Assembly: GCA_002839825.1 (NCBI GenBank)
Contig: PGYU01000001.1
Span: 310,001 to 374,000 of the forward strand
DNA length: 64,000 nucleotides
Direction: 5' to 3'
Source of the DNA: Ignavibacteriae bacterium HGW-Ignavibacteriae-1
GTDB taxonomy: Bacteria; Bacteroidota; Ignavibacteria; Kapaibacteriales; UBA2268
This document shows, piece by piece, positions 1-10,200 of this stretch; the stretch's first letter is position 1, and the number at the start of each line of letters is the position of its first letter. A program made the position numbers and the translations under genes. The notes under the pieces were generated by a model. The model did no database searches. It was given only the letters and a program-made list of their open reading frames with translations, and was not told the DNA's origin.

Positions 1-1
1 C

Positions 2-1510
2 ATTTTTTATGTAAACGTTATTTTGGATAATTCCAAAACTGAACGCGCACCTGTCGTAATCGAAACGAACCCAACATATACAAATCTTTTTGGCACTATC
101 GAAAAAGTCTATGACGCTCGCGGATTTTGGCGTTCCGATTTTACTAAGATAAAAGCCGGCTCATTGTTGTGTGCAGACCAAGGTTTCCTCGTTGTCAATG
201 CAACTGATTTGTTCCAAGAGCCAAACGTATGGAACAAATTGCAACAAGTCTTGCTGTACGATAAAATTGAAATTCAACCTTATGATTCAATTTTCCAGTT
301 GACTCAATCGCATCTGAAACCTGAGTCAATTGATGTGAACATCAAAGTTATCATCATTGGCGGGCAAACGCTATACAGATTTTTGCATTCCTACGAAAAA
401 GGTTTCAAGAAGATTTTTAAAATTAACGCCCAATTTGATTATGAAACGGACAAAAATGAGGAATCTTTCCATCATTACGCAAGATTTGCCGCGAAAATAT
501 GCATGGAGGAAAATATTCCACATTGCGACGTGAGTGCAGTGGCAGCAATTGTGGAATGGGGCGTCGAATTTGCCGGTTCACAAGAAGTAATAACACTAAA
601 ATTTTCGGACGTTGCCGATTTAATTCGCGAATCAGCATATTTTGTCAAGGAATCGAAAAAGAAAATCATAAGCAGAGAGGACGTGGAAAAAGCCATTGAA
701 TCACGCAAAAGACGCAATGATATGACTGATGAGAAAATCCGAAAGCATATCGTAAAAGATACGATTATGATTGATACTTCCGGTACGCGTGTTGGCATAA
801 TCAATGGTCTGACCGTTTATAACAGTGGTATATATTCATTCGGCAAGCCCGCTCGAATCAGCGCTAACGTTAGCGTTGGCACTGCCGGCATTATCAATAT
901 CGAACGCGAATCCGATATGAGCGGAAGATTGCACAACAAAGGCATTTTGATCATTTCGGGATTTTTGCGTGAGAAATTTGCTACCAAACGGACATTATCA
1001 TTGAGTGCCTCGATTGCATTCGAGCAAAATTATTCCGGAATTGATGGTGACAGCGCCTCGGCAGCAGAAATCTATGCAGTCTTGTCAGCTACTTCCAATA
1101 TGCCGATTAATCAAAGCATAGCTATAACAGGCTCTGTAAACCAAAAAGGTGAAATTCAGCCAATTGGCGGAGTTAACGAAAAAGTAATTGGATTTTACGA
1201 AGTTTGTCGTGAGCGCGGTTTTACTAAGGAACACGCTTGCATTATACCATCACGGAATGTTAAAGACCTGATGTTGAGCAAAGAAGTAATCGAAGATGTC
1301 CGCAAAGGTAATTTCCATATTTATTCAATCGATACAATTGACGATGCTATTCAATTGCTATTCGGATTGGAAGCAGGTGTAGCCGATAAAGACGGCAACT
1401 ATCCAAAGCAATCTCTGTACGGATTAGTTGATGCAAGAATCGAAGAATTTGCTCAAATACTAAAACCCGTTAAAAAAGAAACTGAAAAACCAAAAGGAAC
1501 CCGTAAATGA
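2..1510 (+). CDS. LonB-type ATP-dependent protease, 3' part (cut by window edge)
   Basis: ATP-dependent serine protease of the Lon (S16) superfamily, cytosolic. Only the last ~500 residues are present. The reading frame is open to base 2 and the residues before the first possible start (TTG at 23) continue the family motif (VNV then LDNSK), so 23 is not the real start. Visible parts are the end of the AAA+ region with the NPTY..NLFG motif, a helical part, and the S16 domain. Counting from the TTG at 23, the catalytic serine is about residue 344 (DGDSAS) and the lysine about 387 (VNEKV), followed by a normal C-terminus. This looks like the ~800-residue bacterial LonB-like family (AAA_32 type) rather than LonA. 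It overlaps rpe by 4 bases (ATGA), so the two are probably co-translated. Confidence 0.93.
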   Translation: MFYVNVILDNSKTERAPVVIETNPTYTNLFGTIEKVYDARGFWRSDFTKIKAGSLLCADQGFLVVNATDLFQEPNVWNKLQQVLLYDKIEIQPYDSIFQLTQSHLKPESIDVNIKVIIIGGQTLYRFLHSYEKGFKKIFKINAQFDYETDKNEESFHHYARFAAKICMEENIPHCDVSAVAAIVEWGVEFAGSQEVITLKFSDVADLIRESAYFVKESKKKIISREDVEKAIESRKRRNDMTDEKIRKHIVKDTIMIDTSGTRVGIINGLTVYNSGIYSFGKPARISANVSVGTAGIINIERESDMSGRLHNKGILIISGFLREKFATKRTLSLSASIAFEQNYSGIDGDSASAAEIYAVLSATSNMPINQSIAITGSVNQKGEIQPIGGVNEKVIGFYEVCRERGFTKEHACIIPSRNVKDLMLSKEVIEDVRKGNFHIYSIDTIDDAIQLLFGLEAGVADKDGNYPKQSLYGLVDARIEEFAQILKPVKKETEKPKGTRK

Positions 1511-2175
1511 AAGAAATAAAATTAGCACCTTCATTATTATCAGCCGATTTTGCAAACCTTGAAAGAGACATCCGAAAATGCGAACAGGGTGGGGCAGAGA
1601 TACTTCATATAGATGTTATGGATGGGCATTTTGTACCGAATATTACGATTGGAGTGCCCGTTGTAGCAGCTATTCGCAAAGTCTCAGATTTGTTGCTTGA
1701 TGCGCATCTGATGATTTGTGAACCCGACCGATATATTAACGATTTCGCCGAAGCAGGCGCTGATATGATTTCGGTGCATTACGAAGTTTGTAATCATTTA
1801 CACAGAACATTATCGAGCATTAAAGGTCTTGGCAAACAAGCGGGAATCGTGCTCAATCCTCTTACTCCAATCGAATTGATATACGATGCAGTCGAGTATT
1901 GCGATTTCGTATTGCTCATGTCAGTCAATCCGGGTTTTGGAGGACAAAGTTTTATCAATTCATTCCACAACAAATGCTACAAATTAAAAAGCTTTTTAGT
2001 TGATAATAATCTCGAACATATTGATATTCAAGTTGATGGTGGAATTAAGATTGATAATGTGCGAGAAGTAGTTGCTTCTGGGGCAAATGTGATTGTGAGC
2101 GGTTCGGGGATTTTCAGTGGTGATGTGGTCGAAAATTTGAAGCAAATGCGTAAAAAAGCAACGAGTGTGCTTTAG
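1507..2175 (+). CDS. rpe: ribulose-phosphate 3-epimerase
   Basis: Interconverts ribulose-5-phosphate and xylulose-5-phosphate in the pentose phosphate pathway. The 222-residue length is normal for this TIM-barrel enzyme. The N-terminal APSLLSADF motif, the metal-binding stretch LHIDVMDGHFVPN (His34, Asp36), DAHLM (His67), the MSVNPGFGGQ phosphate loop and the late VDGGI motif are all intact. The ATG sits inside the stop of the preceding protease gene (ATGA). Xylulose-5-phosphate is the donor used by the split transketolase encoded about 1 kb downstream, so the local grouping makes metabolic sense. Confidence 0.97.
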   Translation: MKEIKLAPSLLSADFANLERDIRKCEQGGAEILHIDVMDGHFVPNITIGVPVVAAIRKVSDLLLDAHLMICEPDRYINDFAEAGADMISVHYEVCNHLHRTLSSIKGLGKQAGIVLNPLTPIELIYDAVEYCDFVLLMSVNPGFGGQSFINSFHNKCYKLKSFLVDNNLEHIDIQVDGGIKIDNVREVVASGANVIVSGSGIFSGDVVENLKQMRKKATSVL

Positions 2176-2348
2176 AATTCAAATACAATGCTGATGTGAT
2201 GTGCTGATCCGGATTAGGTCAAATATTCATTCGAATGAGTAGTCTTCATTAAATATGAAATGTAAAGAGGCGATAGCTCAAGAACACTCAAACAAAGTAT
2301 GGCAGTCCTCAGGAAAGGCAATGAAATCTTTTGGAAACGAAGGCATTT

Positions 2349-2786
2349 TTACCTTGAAATTATAAATTTCTCAACATCCCTGAAATTTCTGCCAATCAAT
2401 ACACACAGATAAACTCCGTTGGGTAACTTGCTGACATTAAATTCATATATGGCTTCGTCAGTAGTTTGAATGCCTTTTTGGACAACTTTCAATACTTCCT
2501 TCCCCAACATATTATAAATCGCTATGTCAATTTCACTATCTTTATCCTTCAATGCTACCTTCACATTGTAAGCGTCATTGCTGTTCCAGATATTGACAAT
2601 ACTATTTGTCGTTACAGTATCATTTTCGACACCTTCTGCAAGGGGCATCTCAGTTGACTGATAATCAACAAACTTTGTCTCACGATTGAGTTTGGGGTCG
2701 TTTGTTCCATATGCAAATAGAGAATTATTAGAGCTGAATAATAGCAGGATTGATAAAAAAGCTAAATTTAGAATTCTATTCTTCAT
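2349..2786 (-). CDS. very small secreted protein with T9SS C-terminal sorting domain
   Basis: A 145-residue protein with a signal peptide (MKNRILNLAFLSILLLF, cleavage likely after the SLFA stretch), a ~45-residue linker, and a C-terminal module matching the T9SS type A sorting fold: a beta-rich region with YNMLGKEV and PNGVY motifs, ending KFIISR. Almost the whole mature protein is the sorting domain. The ATG at 2786 is preferred over an in-frame upstream start at 2912 because it begins exactly at the signal peptide. It is opposite in direction to its neighbours. It could be a minimal surface protein or the remnant of a larger T9SS cargo gene; function unknown. Confidence 0.75.
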   Translation of the reverse strand: MKNRILNLAFLSILLLFSSNNSLFAYGTNDPKLNRETKFVDYQSTEMPLAEGVENDTVTTNSIVNIWNSNDAYNVKVALKDKDSEIDIAIYNMLGKEVLKVVQKGIQTTDEAIYEFNVSKLPNGVYLCVLIGRNFRDVEKFIISR

Positions 2787-3094
2787 TGTTATTTTGATTT
2801 TGAAATATTTTGAAATTCTCTCGAAATACTTTTCATCTTTCAATAAACGTTCAATTGCTTGTTTAGTTTCAAGCCCTCCCTTTTCTATACCGAAATTTTT
2901 TTGCAATATCATTCAAGAATGCTCTATTGTCAATAAAAGTACTATAAAAAAACTATGCCAAATAATGCTTTTCTCTATTTTCAATTACTTAAATGGAATA
3001 CTTAAGAAACATCAATTTATTAACAAATTATTCAATCTCGATTAATTTTCGTAATTTTGGACTTAGTAAATTTTCGCTCTACAAAATAATAAAA
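2787..3094. other. divergent intergenic region, no gene seen
   Basis: About 308 bases lie between the start of the small T9SS-tagged gene (leftward) and the transketolase N-subunit (rightward). Both reading frames can be extended into it (to 2912 and 2993), but the extensions carry no recognisable protein features. It presumably holds both promoters. I see no clear hairpin, tRNA or well-spaced Bacteroidota -33/-7 pair. Confidence 0.5.
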
Positions 3095-3976
3095 ATGGAT
3101 TTACAAATCAAATTTGAAGAAAAGATTTTCGAGAATAAAAGACGGGCACCCGATGAGTTCAAGATAATCGCAAATACACTCAGACAGGATATTATAAAAA
3201 GTTTGCTCTTAGCAGGTTCCGGACATAGTGGCGGACCTCTCGGTATAGCAGATTTGATGTCAGTTTTGTATTTTGGTGGATATATCAACTATAATCCGAC
3301 CGAACCCGAATGGAAAGATAGAGATAGATTTGTCTTGAGTGCGGGGCATATGGCTCCTATACTTTATGCAGTATTAGCACGTGCAGGGTATTTTCCGGCA
3401 GCAGAACTAGCAACTTTGCGGAAATTCGGCAGCCGATTGCAAGGACATCCCGGATTGGATGTCAAACTTCCGGGGATTGAAACTTCGTCCGGTTCCTTGG
3501 GGCAAGGTGTTTCTATTGCCGTAGGAATGGCTATGAGCCATAAACTTGTTGATAAAGACTCGAAGGAAGTTTATGCAATCACAGGAGATGGCGAACTCCA
3601 AGAAGGCATTTGCTGGGAAGCCGCAATGACAGCCGGAACATATGGATTGGACAATTTCTGTTGGATTGTGGACAATAACGATTGTCAGATTGACGGTAGA
3701 GTAAAAAATGTGATGAGTATTTATCCTATTAAGGAAAAATTCGAAGCATTTGGTTTCACCGTTTTTGAAATTGATGGACATAATATTGTCGAGATTATCC
3801 AAACTTTAGACAAATTCACTCGCTATCATGCTTTACGCAAAGGAAAACCTGTTTGTATAATCGCTAAAACTTATATGGGTAATGGCGTATCGTTCATGCA
3901 CGACAATTACAAATGGCACGGCAATCCGCCTAACAAGGAACAAGCTGCAAAAGCCTTAGAGGAACTTTCGAAATGA
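3095..3976 (+). CDS. transketolase, N-terminal (ThDP-binding) subunit
   Basis: N-terminal half of a split transketolase that moves two-carbon ketol units between sugar phosphates. The 293-residue product has GSGHSGGPLG at 41-50, RFVLSAGH near 79-85, and the thiamine-diphosphate/Mg motif GDGELQEG at 164-171 followed by the conserved Asn pair near 194. The ATG at 3095 is chosen over an in-frame upstream start at 2993 because family members begin only a few residues before this point. The partner C-terminal subunit is at 4669, separated by a lipoprotein gene that overlaps this stop (ATGATG). Two-gene transketolases are known in archaea and many bacteria; the interruption is unusual. Confidence 0.95.
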   Translation: MDLQIKFEEKIFENKRRAPDEFKIIANTLRQDIIKSLLLAGSGHSGGPLGIADLMSVLYFGGYINYNPTEPEWKDRDRFVLSAGHMAPILYAVLARAGYFPAAELATLRKFGSRLQGHPGLDVKLPGIETSSGSLGQGVSIAVGMAMSHKLVDKDSKEVYAITGDGELQEGICWEAAMTAGTYGLDNFCWIVDNNDCQIDGRVKNVMSIYPIKEKFEAFGFTVFEIDGHNIVEIIQTLDKFTRYHALRKGKPVCIIAKTYMGNGVSFMHDNYKWHGNPPNKEQAAKALEELSK

Positions 3977-4659
3977 TGACTCGGATTATTTATGTTTTCG
4001 TTTTGCTCAGTTTTCTTCTGCTCGCATCTTGCGATGAATCGAAGATTGAAAGCGAAAAACTTGAAAGCATTGATACTCTCAGCGTTATTGAGAACAAAAT
4101 TGATTCAAATTACGGGACTGAAATTACAGTCGCAGCTATTGATACAAGTGTGCTTACCCCGAAAGAGAAAGAATACTTGAAAAAGCAAGATGAAAAGAAA
4201 GATAGAGTAATCTCGTACGAAAACAATATTCACCAAGATAAACTTACGGAATTCATACCAAAATCAATATCCGGATACGAAAAACTACCCGGCAGTTCCG
4301 GTAGAATGGTTGATAATGATGGTTATGTGGTAACTACTACAAAGGGTGAATACGTTTCGGGGAGAAAATCCATTATCATTGATATTTTTGATTACGGACG
4401 TAAACCAAAGATTCACAATGTGGAAATTTATGATAATCCTCCGACGGATTTGGAAGTGCCTACAATAAAAGTAGAACATCGTGGTGCCAAAGGATTTCGA
4501 TATTACGACGAAAGAATGAGATACATGCGAGTCGAAGTGCTGCTAAAAAATCGTTATGTGATAATTTTTCGGTTTAACAGACCTGACGTAGAGCGAGAGC
4601 AAGCATTGCAATATTTGGACTTGATTAATTTTGAAAATTTGATTAAACTTGGAAATTAG
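3973..4659 (+). CDS. predicted lipoprotein, unknown function
   Basis: A 228-residue protein with a type II signal peptide: hydrophobic stretch at residues 5-17, then lipobox LASC with Cys20 as the lipidated residue. A charged, low-complexity linker (~20-75) follows, then a ~140-residue C-terminal domain rich in beta-strand and basic/aromatic residues with no family I recognise. The start overlaps the stop of the transketolase N-subunit by four bases and the gene ends 9 bases before the C-subunit, so it is cotranscribed with, and translationally coupled to, transketolase. A periplasmic or outer-membrane location does not suggest a direct part in transketolase. Confidence 0.8.
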   Translation: MMTRIIYVFVLLSFLLLASCDESKIESEKLESIDTLSVIENKIDSNYGTEITVAAIDTSVLTPKEKEYLKKQDEKKDRVISYENNIHQDKLTEFIPKSISGYEKLPGSSGRMVDNDGYVVTTTKGEYVSGRKSIIIDIFDYGRKPKIHNVEIYDNPPTDLEVPTIKVEHRGAKGFRYYDERMRYMRVEVLLKNRYVIIFRFNRPDVEREQALQYLDLINFENLIKLGN

Positions 4660-4668
4660 AATATAAAT

Positions 4669-5685
4669 ATGAAAACTTACGAAAAAAAAGGCGACAAGGC
4701 TACAAGAAACGGTTTCGGCGAAGCATTGGCAGAACTTGGTGATACAATGCCGGAACTTGTTGTGATTGGTGCCGATGTTACCGGCTCCGTTTTGACTTCA
4801 TTTTTTCAAGCAAAGCATCCCGATAGATTTTTTTCAGTTGGAGTAGCAGAGCAAAATGCCACTACCGTTGCCGTTGGTATGGCATTAAGTGGTAAAGTTG
4901 CAGTGTTTTCGAGCTATAGTGCTTTTGCAGCCTTCCGAAATGCCGACCAACTCAGAGTATCAGTTTGTTACAACGAAGCCAATGTGAAAATCGGCGGTGC
5001 TCATTCGGGGATTACAGTTGGTCCTGATGGCGCAACTCACCAATCTCTCGAAGAAATTGCTTTTCTGAGAGCATTACCAAATTTAACTTTAGTATCGCCT
5101 TGCGACTACCTTGAAGCGAAAAAAGCTACAAAAGCTATTTGCGAAATGGTCGGACCGGCTTTTTTAAGATTTGGAAGACCCGCTGTGCCAATGTTTACTA
5201 ACGATGATACACCATTTATTCTTGGTAAGGCTAATATTTTACGTGAAGGCAATGATGTAGCAATTATCGCTTGCGGTCTGCTTGTATGGGAATCGCTTTT
5301 AGCTGCCGAAAAATTACAAGAAATCCATGGAATCAATGCGCGTGTTATAAATATGCACACTATAAAACCAATTGATGTTCAAGCTATAGTTGATGCAGCC
5401 CGTGAATGTGCTTGCATCGTCACTGCCGAAGAACACCAAGTTCATGGCGGATTGGGTGGAGCAGTCGCAGAAGTTACAGCGAAAAATTCACCGGTTCCAA
5501 TCGAATTAGTTGGCATGAAAGATTCATTTGGTGGGAGTGGAGAGCCATTTGAATTAGCCGAAAAGTACGGAATGACATGGAAAGAAATTTATGCTTCGGC
5601 ATTAGTTGCTATTGAACGAAAGAAAGGTACATACAACAAAATTCGACAAGTGAAAGATGTAGCTACTTATCACGAAGGTCTTTGA
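4669..5685 (+). CDS. transketolase, C-terminal subunit
   Basis: Second half of the split transketolase (338 residues), carrying the pyrimidine-binding domain and C-terminal domain. The catalytic Glu that protonates the ThDP aminopyrimidine is Glu61 in GVAEQN. The FSSYSAFAAFR motif and the DGATHQSLEEIA substrate loop follow, and the C-terminal domain has the EEHQVHGGLGGAV motif. It pairs with the N-terminal subunit at 3095-3976 to give a full enzyme of normal total length. No Shine-Dalgarno is visible before the ATG, as is common in Bacteroidota. A 1-deoxyxylulose-5-phosphate synthase partner is unlikely given the closer transketolase-type N-subunit. Confidence 0.95.
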   Translation: MKTYEKKGDKATRNGFGEALAELGDTMPELVVIGADVTGSVLTSFFQAKHPDRFFSVGVAEQNATTVAVGMALSGKVAVFSSYSAFAAFRNADQLRVSVCYNEANVKIGGAHSGITVGPDGATHQSLEEIAFLRALPNLTLVSPCDYLEAKKATKAICEMVGPAFLRFGRPAVPMFTNDDTPFILGKANILREGNDVAIIACGLLVWESLLAAEKLQEIHGINARVINMHTIKPIDVQAIVDAARECACIVTAEEHQVHGGLGGAVAEVTAKNSPVPIELVGMKDSFGGSGEPFELAEKYGMTWKEIYASALVAIERKKGTYNKIRQVKDVATYHEGL

Positions 5686-5699
5686 TTGAGCTTTAAAAT

Positions 5700-7232
5700 A
5701 TGAAAGACATTGATAAGGATAGCGAAAAACCCAAAAAATTTCGCAAACGAAAAGTAATTCAAGAAATTGAACAAATTCCCCCAATTCAGAGCGAATTAAT
5801 CAAAATTAATGAGCCAATTATACTCGAAATTGCTGAATTAGCCGACAAACACGGCTATGAGCTATATATCGTTGGTGGTTATGTCAGAGATTTGCTTTTG
5901 GACAGAGATAGGAAAGATTTTGACTTTTCAATTGTAGGCGACTCGATTGAATTTGCAAATCTTGTAGCTAAAAATTTCAATACAAAAGCTGTCATTTACG
6001 AAAGATTCAGAACTGCACTCGTCCCCATCAATAATTTCAATTGTGAATTTGTGGGCACTCGCAAAGAAGTTTACGAAGCTTCGTCGCGAAATCCGATTGT
6101 TACCATTGGGACTCTCGAAGACGACCTCAAAAGGCGAGACTTCACAGTCAATGCATTAGCAATTTCATTGAATAAATATAATTTTGGCAATCTGATTGAC
6201 TTATTCGGTGGAATTGATGATTTGCGAAACAAAATTTTACGCACTCCGCTTGACCCCGAAGCTACTTATACAGACGACCCGTTACGGATGATGCGAGCTG
6301 CACGATTTGCCTCTCAACTTGATTTTGAACTTGACCCGAATTCGCTCAATATGATTCAATCTATGTCTGAGCGGATTTCGATAATTTCGCAAGAACGAAT
6401 TAGCGACGAATTCCTCAAAATCATAGCTTCTGACGTTCCAAGCAAAGGTCTTGGGATACTGTTCAATACAGGTTTGATGAAATTAATCTTCCCGGAAATG
6501 TACGAAACTGCGGGTGTGGATATCGTTGAAAAAACTACAAAATCTTACGCTCATAAAGATGTTTTTTGGCATTCATTAAAAGTTTTGGATAATATTTCCA
6601 AGAATACAGACAATCTTTGGCTCAGATTTGTGGCTTTAGTTCACGATATTGCAAAGCCGCGCACAAAGAAGTTTATCGAAGGAACAGGTTGGTCATTCCA
6701 CGGACACGAGGAAATCGGAGCGCGAATGATGCCGAAAATATTTCGCAAAATGAAGTTGCCATTGGAACCACTCGATTACGTCCAAAAGCTCATACGTTTG
6801 CATCAGCGACCGATGGTTTTAGTAGATTCACAAGTCACTGATTCAGCAGTACGCCGACTTGCAGCACATGCCGGAGCCGATTTGGAGGACTTGTTTACAC
6901 TCGTTAGAGCGGATATTACTACTAAAAATCCGAATCTATCTGAAAAATACAAACGCAATTACGAAAATGTCTTCAACAAGGTAATTGAAGTTCAAGAAAA
7001 AGACCGCCTGAGAGAGTTCCAATCACCGGTTCGCGGCGAAATGATTATGGAATTATGCGAATTGCAACCTTCTAAACCGGTCGGCATTATTAAATCGAAA
7101 ATTGAAGATGCAATTCTGGATGGTTTGATTCCAAACGAATATGAAGCCGCATTGCAATTTTTAATCGAAAATAAAGATTCTTGGTTAGCTGAAATCCGAG
7201 CTTCTAATCCTCATCTGTTTCGCCTTCCCTGA
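5700..7232 (+). CDS. CCA-adding tRNA nucleotidyltransferase with HD domain
   Basis: A 510-residue class II nucleotidyltransferase of the polyA polymerase/CCA family, expected to build or repair the CCA end of tRNAs. The N-terminal catalytic head has VGGYVRDLLL (Gly59-Gly60) and the metal-binding pair DFD (Asp73, Asp75), followed by the RRDFTVNAL and DPLRMMRAARF motifs. A C-terminal HD phosphohydrolase domain follows, with HD near residues 315-316 and a later GHEE. None of the tRNA genes in this window encodes CCA, so such an enzyme is needed. Its 3' end overlaps the convergent AddB-like gene by 29 bases. Confidence 0.92.
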   Translation: MKDIDKDSEKPKKFRKRKVIQEIEQIPPIQSELIKINEPIILEIAELADKHGYELYIVGGYVRDLLLDRDRKDFDFSIVGDSIEFANLVAKNFNTKAVIYERFRTALVPINNFNCEFVGTRKEVYEASSRNPIVTIGTLEDDLKRRDFTVNALAISLNKYNFGNLIDLFGGIDDLRNKILRTPLDPEATYTDDPLRMMRAARFASQLDFELDPNSLNMIQSMSERISIISQERISDEFLKIIASDVPSKGLGILFNTGLMKLIFPEMYETAGVDIVEKTTKSYAHKDVFWHSLKVLDNISKNTDNLWLRFVALVHDIAKPRTKKFIEGTGWSFHGHEEIGARMMPKIFRKMKLPLEPLDYVQKLIRLHQRPMVLVDSQVTDSAVRRLAAHAGADLEDLFTLVRADITTKNPNLSEKYKRNYENVFNKVIEVQEKDRLREFQSPVRGEMIMELCELQPSKPVGIIKSKIEDAILDGLIPNEYEAALQFLIENKDSWLAEIRASNPHLFRLP

Positions 7233-10200
7233 TAATTCTGGATTTAACCCTGCATAAAGTTTGAAATTTGCAGTAAGTACAAACTATTGCACTTGTTGGC
7301 TCTACAGGGAATTTGAATTCAGCAATATTGTGAGTGATTTCGATAGCTTTTTCGGTTGACGCATCCAACAATTCTTTGAAATTTTTATCAGTCACATAGC
7401 TCAAAAACTTGTCTTTACCCGAATCCGGCAAATTCAGCCTGTAATAGAGCGCTCCGTCAGTTTGTGCTTTAATGCCGTAGAACTCGTTTAGTAATTGTTC
7501 CGCTGCTTTGGTATAAAGTGGCGTTTGGAAATTATTGAAATTTTTGACACCACCAATTTTATGGTCCGATTTAATTGTTGTTTTATAATCCGCAATCCGA
7601 AAATCGAAGGAATTTGTTTCATCATCCATATGCAGTTCGATTCTATCTATCTTTCCGCGAATTTTCATGGAGCCATTTTTAGCTTTCAATTCAATTGGCG
7701 GTGTGCCATCGTTCATGCCAAATCCCATTTCAAACAATATCGGCTTGAACTTGCTATATTCCTCTCCCTTGCCTAATTCATTGTCTAACCACGTTTCCAA
7801 GATTCCCTTTTTGCTAATCCCATTTTTATTCATTCCAAGCAATTGGTCGCGTTCAAATTTGAACATATCAGGGCTAATGGCAAATTTTTGTAATGACATT
7901 TCGGCGATTTCAAACAAGATTTTCAAATAGTTTTCACGATGTGCTACTTCTAAATGAACGGGCTTTAATTCCGGTAGATTTTCAAATTTCGGGCTCGGGA
8001 TTACCCAACTTCCGGTGGAATTCTTGTCTTGCTGGATTGTGACATAGAAATAATAAAGTACACTGTGCATCAGCGAACCAAGCTCCAATGGCGTCAGTGC
8101 GGGTTCTTTTTGTTCAATCTTATCAACTCTGAGCATCTTTGCTACATAATATTGATACGGGCATTTGACGTATTGTTCTATCTCGCTTGCAGAAAATACG
8201 CTCTTTTGCAGTGCTTTGTCATCTTGCAAGGTTGACAAATCATTTGCATCCGCAAGCCAATCTTTCATCTCCGACATTGCGAAATTTTGCAGATAGTCAA
8301 GGTTTGATTTGGTTTTGTTGCTAATTGTAATGTCATTGTTCAATTCAAAAGAATCGTTCAGGTTTTTACTGTTTTCATACAAATCGTTATCATTGACAAT
8401 GTATTCAATTGGTTTTCGGACGATTTCCAAAATATCGCTATTATTATCAGTTTCGTTAATATTTTCCGGGCGGATAGGGTATAAGCCTGTTATTTTGCTC
8501 AAATATGTCAAAAATGGCGATTTGACTACATCGCCGCCTTCATCCTTGCAAATGTAAGATATGAAAATCTTTTTTTGAGCAGAATCCAAAAGGTGCTGAG
8601 CATTTGTCAAGAATTGGTAAAATTGAATCCGTTCGGAGTTTTCGTGTCGGATTTCACTATCGGGCAGTTTCTTCCCTAATAATGCTTCCGACTTGTATGG
8701 CAGCGGAAATTCTCCATCATTTACTCCACAAAGGATTGCAATTTTGTAATCCAAACCTCTGATTTGCTCGATTGAAGTTATCGTGACGCCATAATTCATT
8801 TTGTCGAGAATTTGGTATTTTTCAGACTTAACGGCAGTTTTTAATCTTTCGATTAGCTCTTTCAAACTATAAACTTGCTGTGGATTTCGCTCATTCATTA
8901 CGAAAAACATTTCATCGAGAAGAGCCATGAACTTATTGAGGGCTTTACCATTCTTTTCAGCTTGCTCTTTGATTGTAATGTAATCGAAATAGTCCCGCTT
9001 ATCCTTTTCGGGTAATATGTTGTTGAAAGCGGATGAAATATTTTCCTGAATCGCAAATCTTTTGATAATATCATTTTTGATTAATCTTACAAAATCATTA
9101 ATCGAAAATTTATCCTTTCCGACTTTGAAAATTTCGGTCAATTTGTTTATATCTTTCAATGCCGCTTTATAATGTTTGAGCTTGGTTTCTATGTCTCGTT
9201 TTTCGTGGTAATCTTCATATTTATCTTTAACCGATTCGAAGAATTTTATAGCTTTTTCTAATCTAAAAACCCATTGCTTGGCACCGCCGAATTTCAGCCC
9301 GCCTCTGATTCTTAATTCCGAAGCAGCATAGAACAAACTCGTATTGTTGGGATTGCGAGTGCTTATACCATCAAAAAATGCAATGTTAAGCAATCTATTG
9401 TTCAACATTTTAAAAACATCATCCTTCTCAAAACCGTTTGAAATAACCGATAAAACGTTGAAAATAGCATTAACAACGGATGAATTTGACAGTTCAAATC
9501 TATCGGTAACATGTGCCGGAATGCCTTGGAGGAAGAATCCTTCGCGGAAATTATGTGCATATTTTGAAGGATTGCGACTTACAATACAAATATCGGTCGG
9601 CTTTGCTCTGTGGATTAAAATTAAATATTTCACAAGTTTCAAAATGTACTCGACTTCATCCTCGATTGTTTCAAATTCGAGTATTGCCAGATTATTGTTC
9701 AATTTTGTGTATGGGCTTGTGTTGTCAATCTCGAACAAATATTTTCTCAAAAAATCGCTCGGTTTCAAGTCCTGATAAGATTGTGTCAATTCCTTGTCGA
9801 AACTTAAAATTGAATATCCTGCTTGGGATAATCTTTCGGTAACTTCGCTCAAATTTCCGAACAAAGGTCCGTTTTTCTCGGAAAAATCTAAATGAATCGC
9901 TGTTGCAATTTTGCTTTTGCCAAAATGAGAAATGAATTCTACTTCGGGAGTCTTGAAATCGCTGAAGCCCCAAATCAATAGATTAGATGCTTCACTCCGC
10001 GAATTTTCAGGAAAAATATTATCAATCAATACATCCGAAAAGTGGTCATTTCTGACATATTCTTCCGTGAAGTCTTTGTTCAATTTGTTCAGAACTTCAG
10101 CCATATCAAACAAATTTGGCGAAATCAATTCCTGATATTTTTTGTAGATTTCGTGAATATCATTGAGCCGGACGTGGTCAGTGATTTGATCCGCTTTTTT

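Noticed and set aside
9344-9775. 143-residue plus-strand ORF opposite the AddB-like gene
   Set aside because: Lies wholly antisense inside a well-supported gene and shows no family features.
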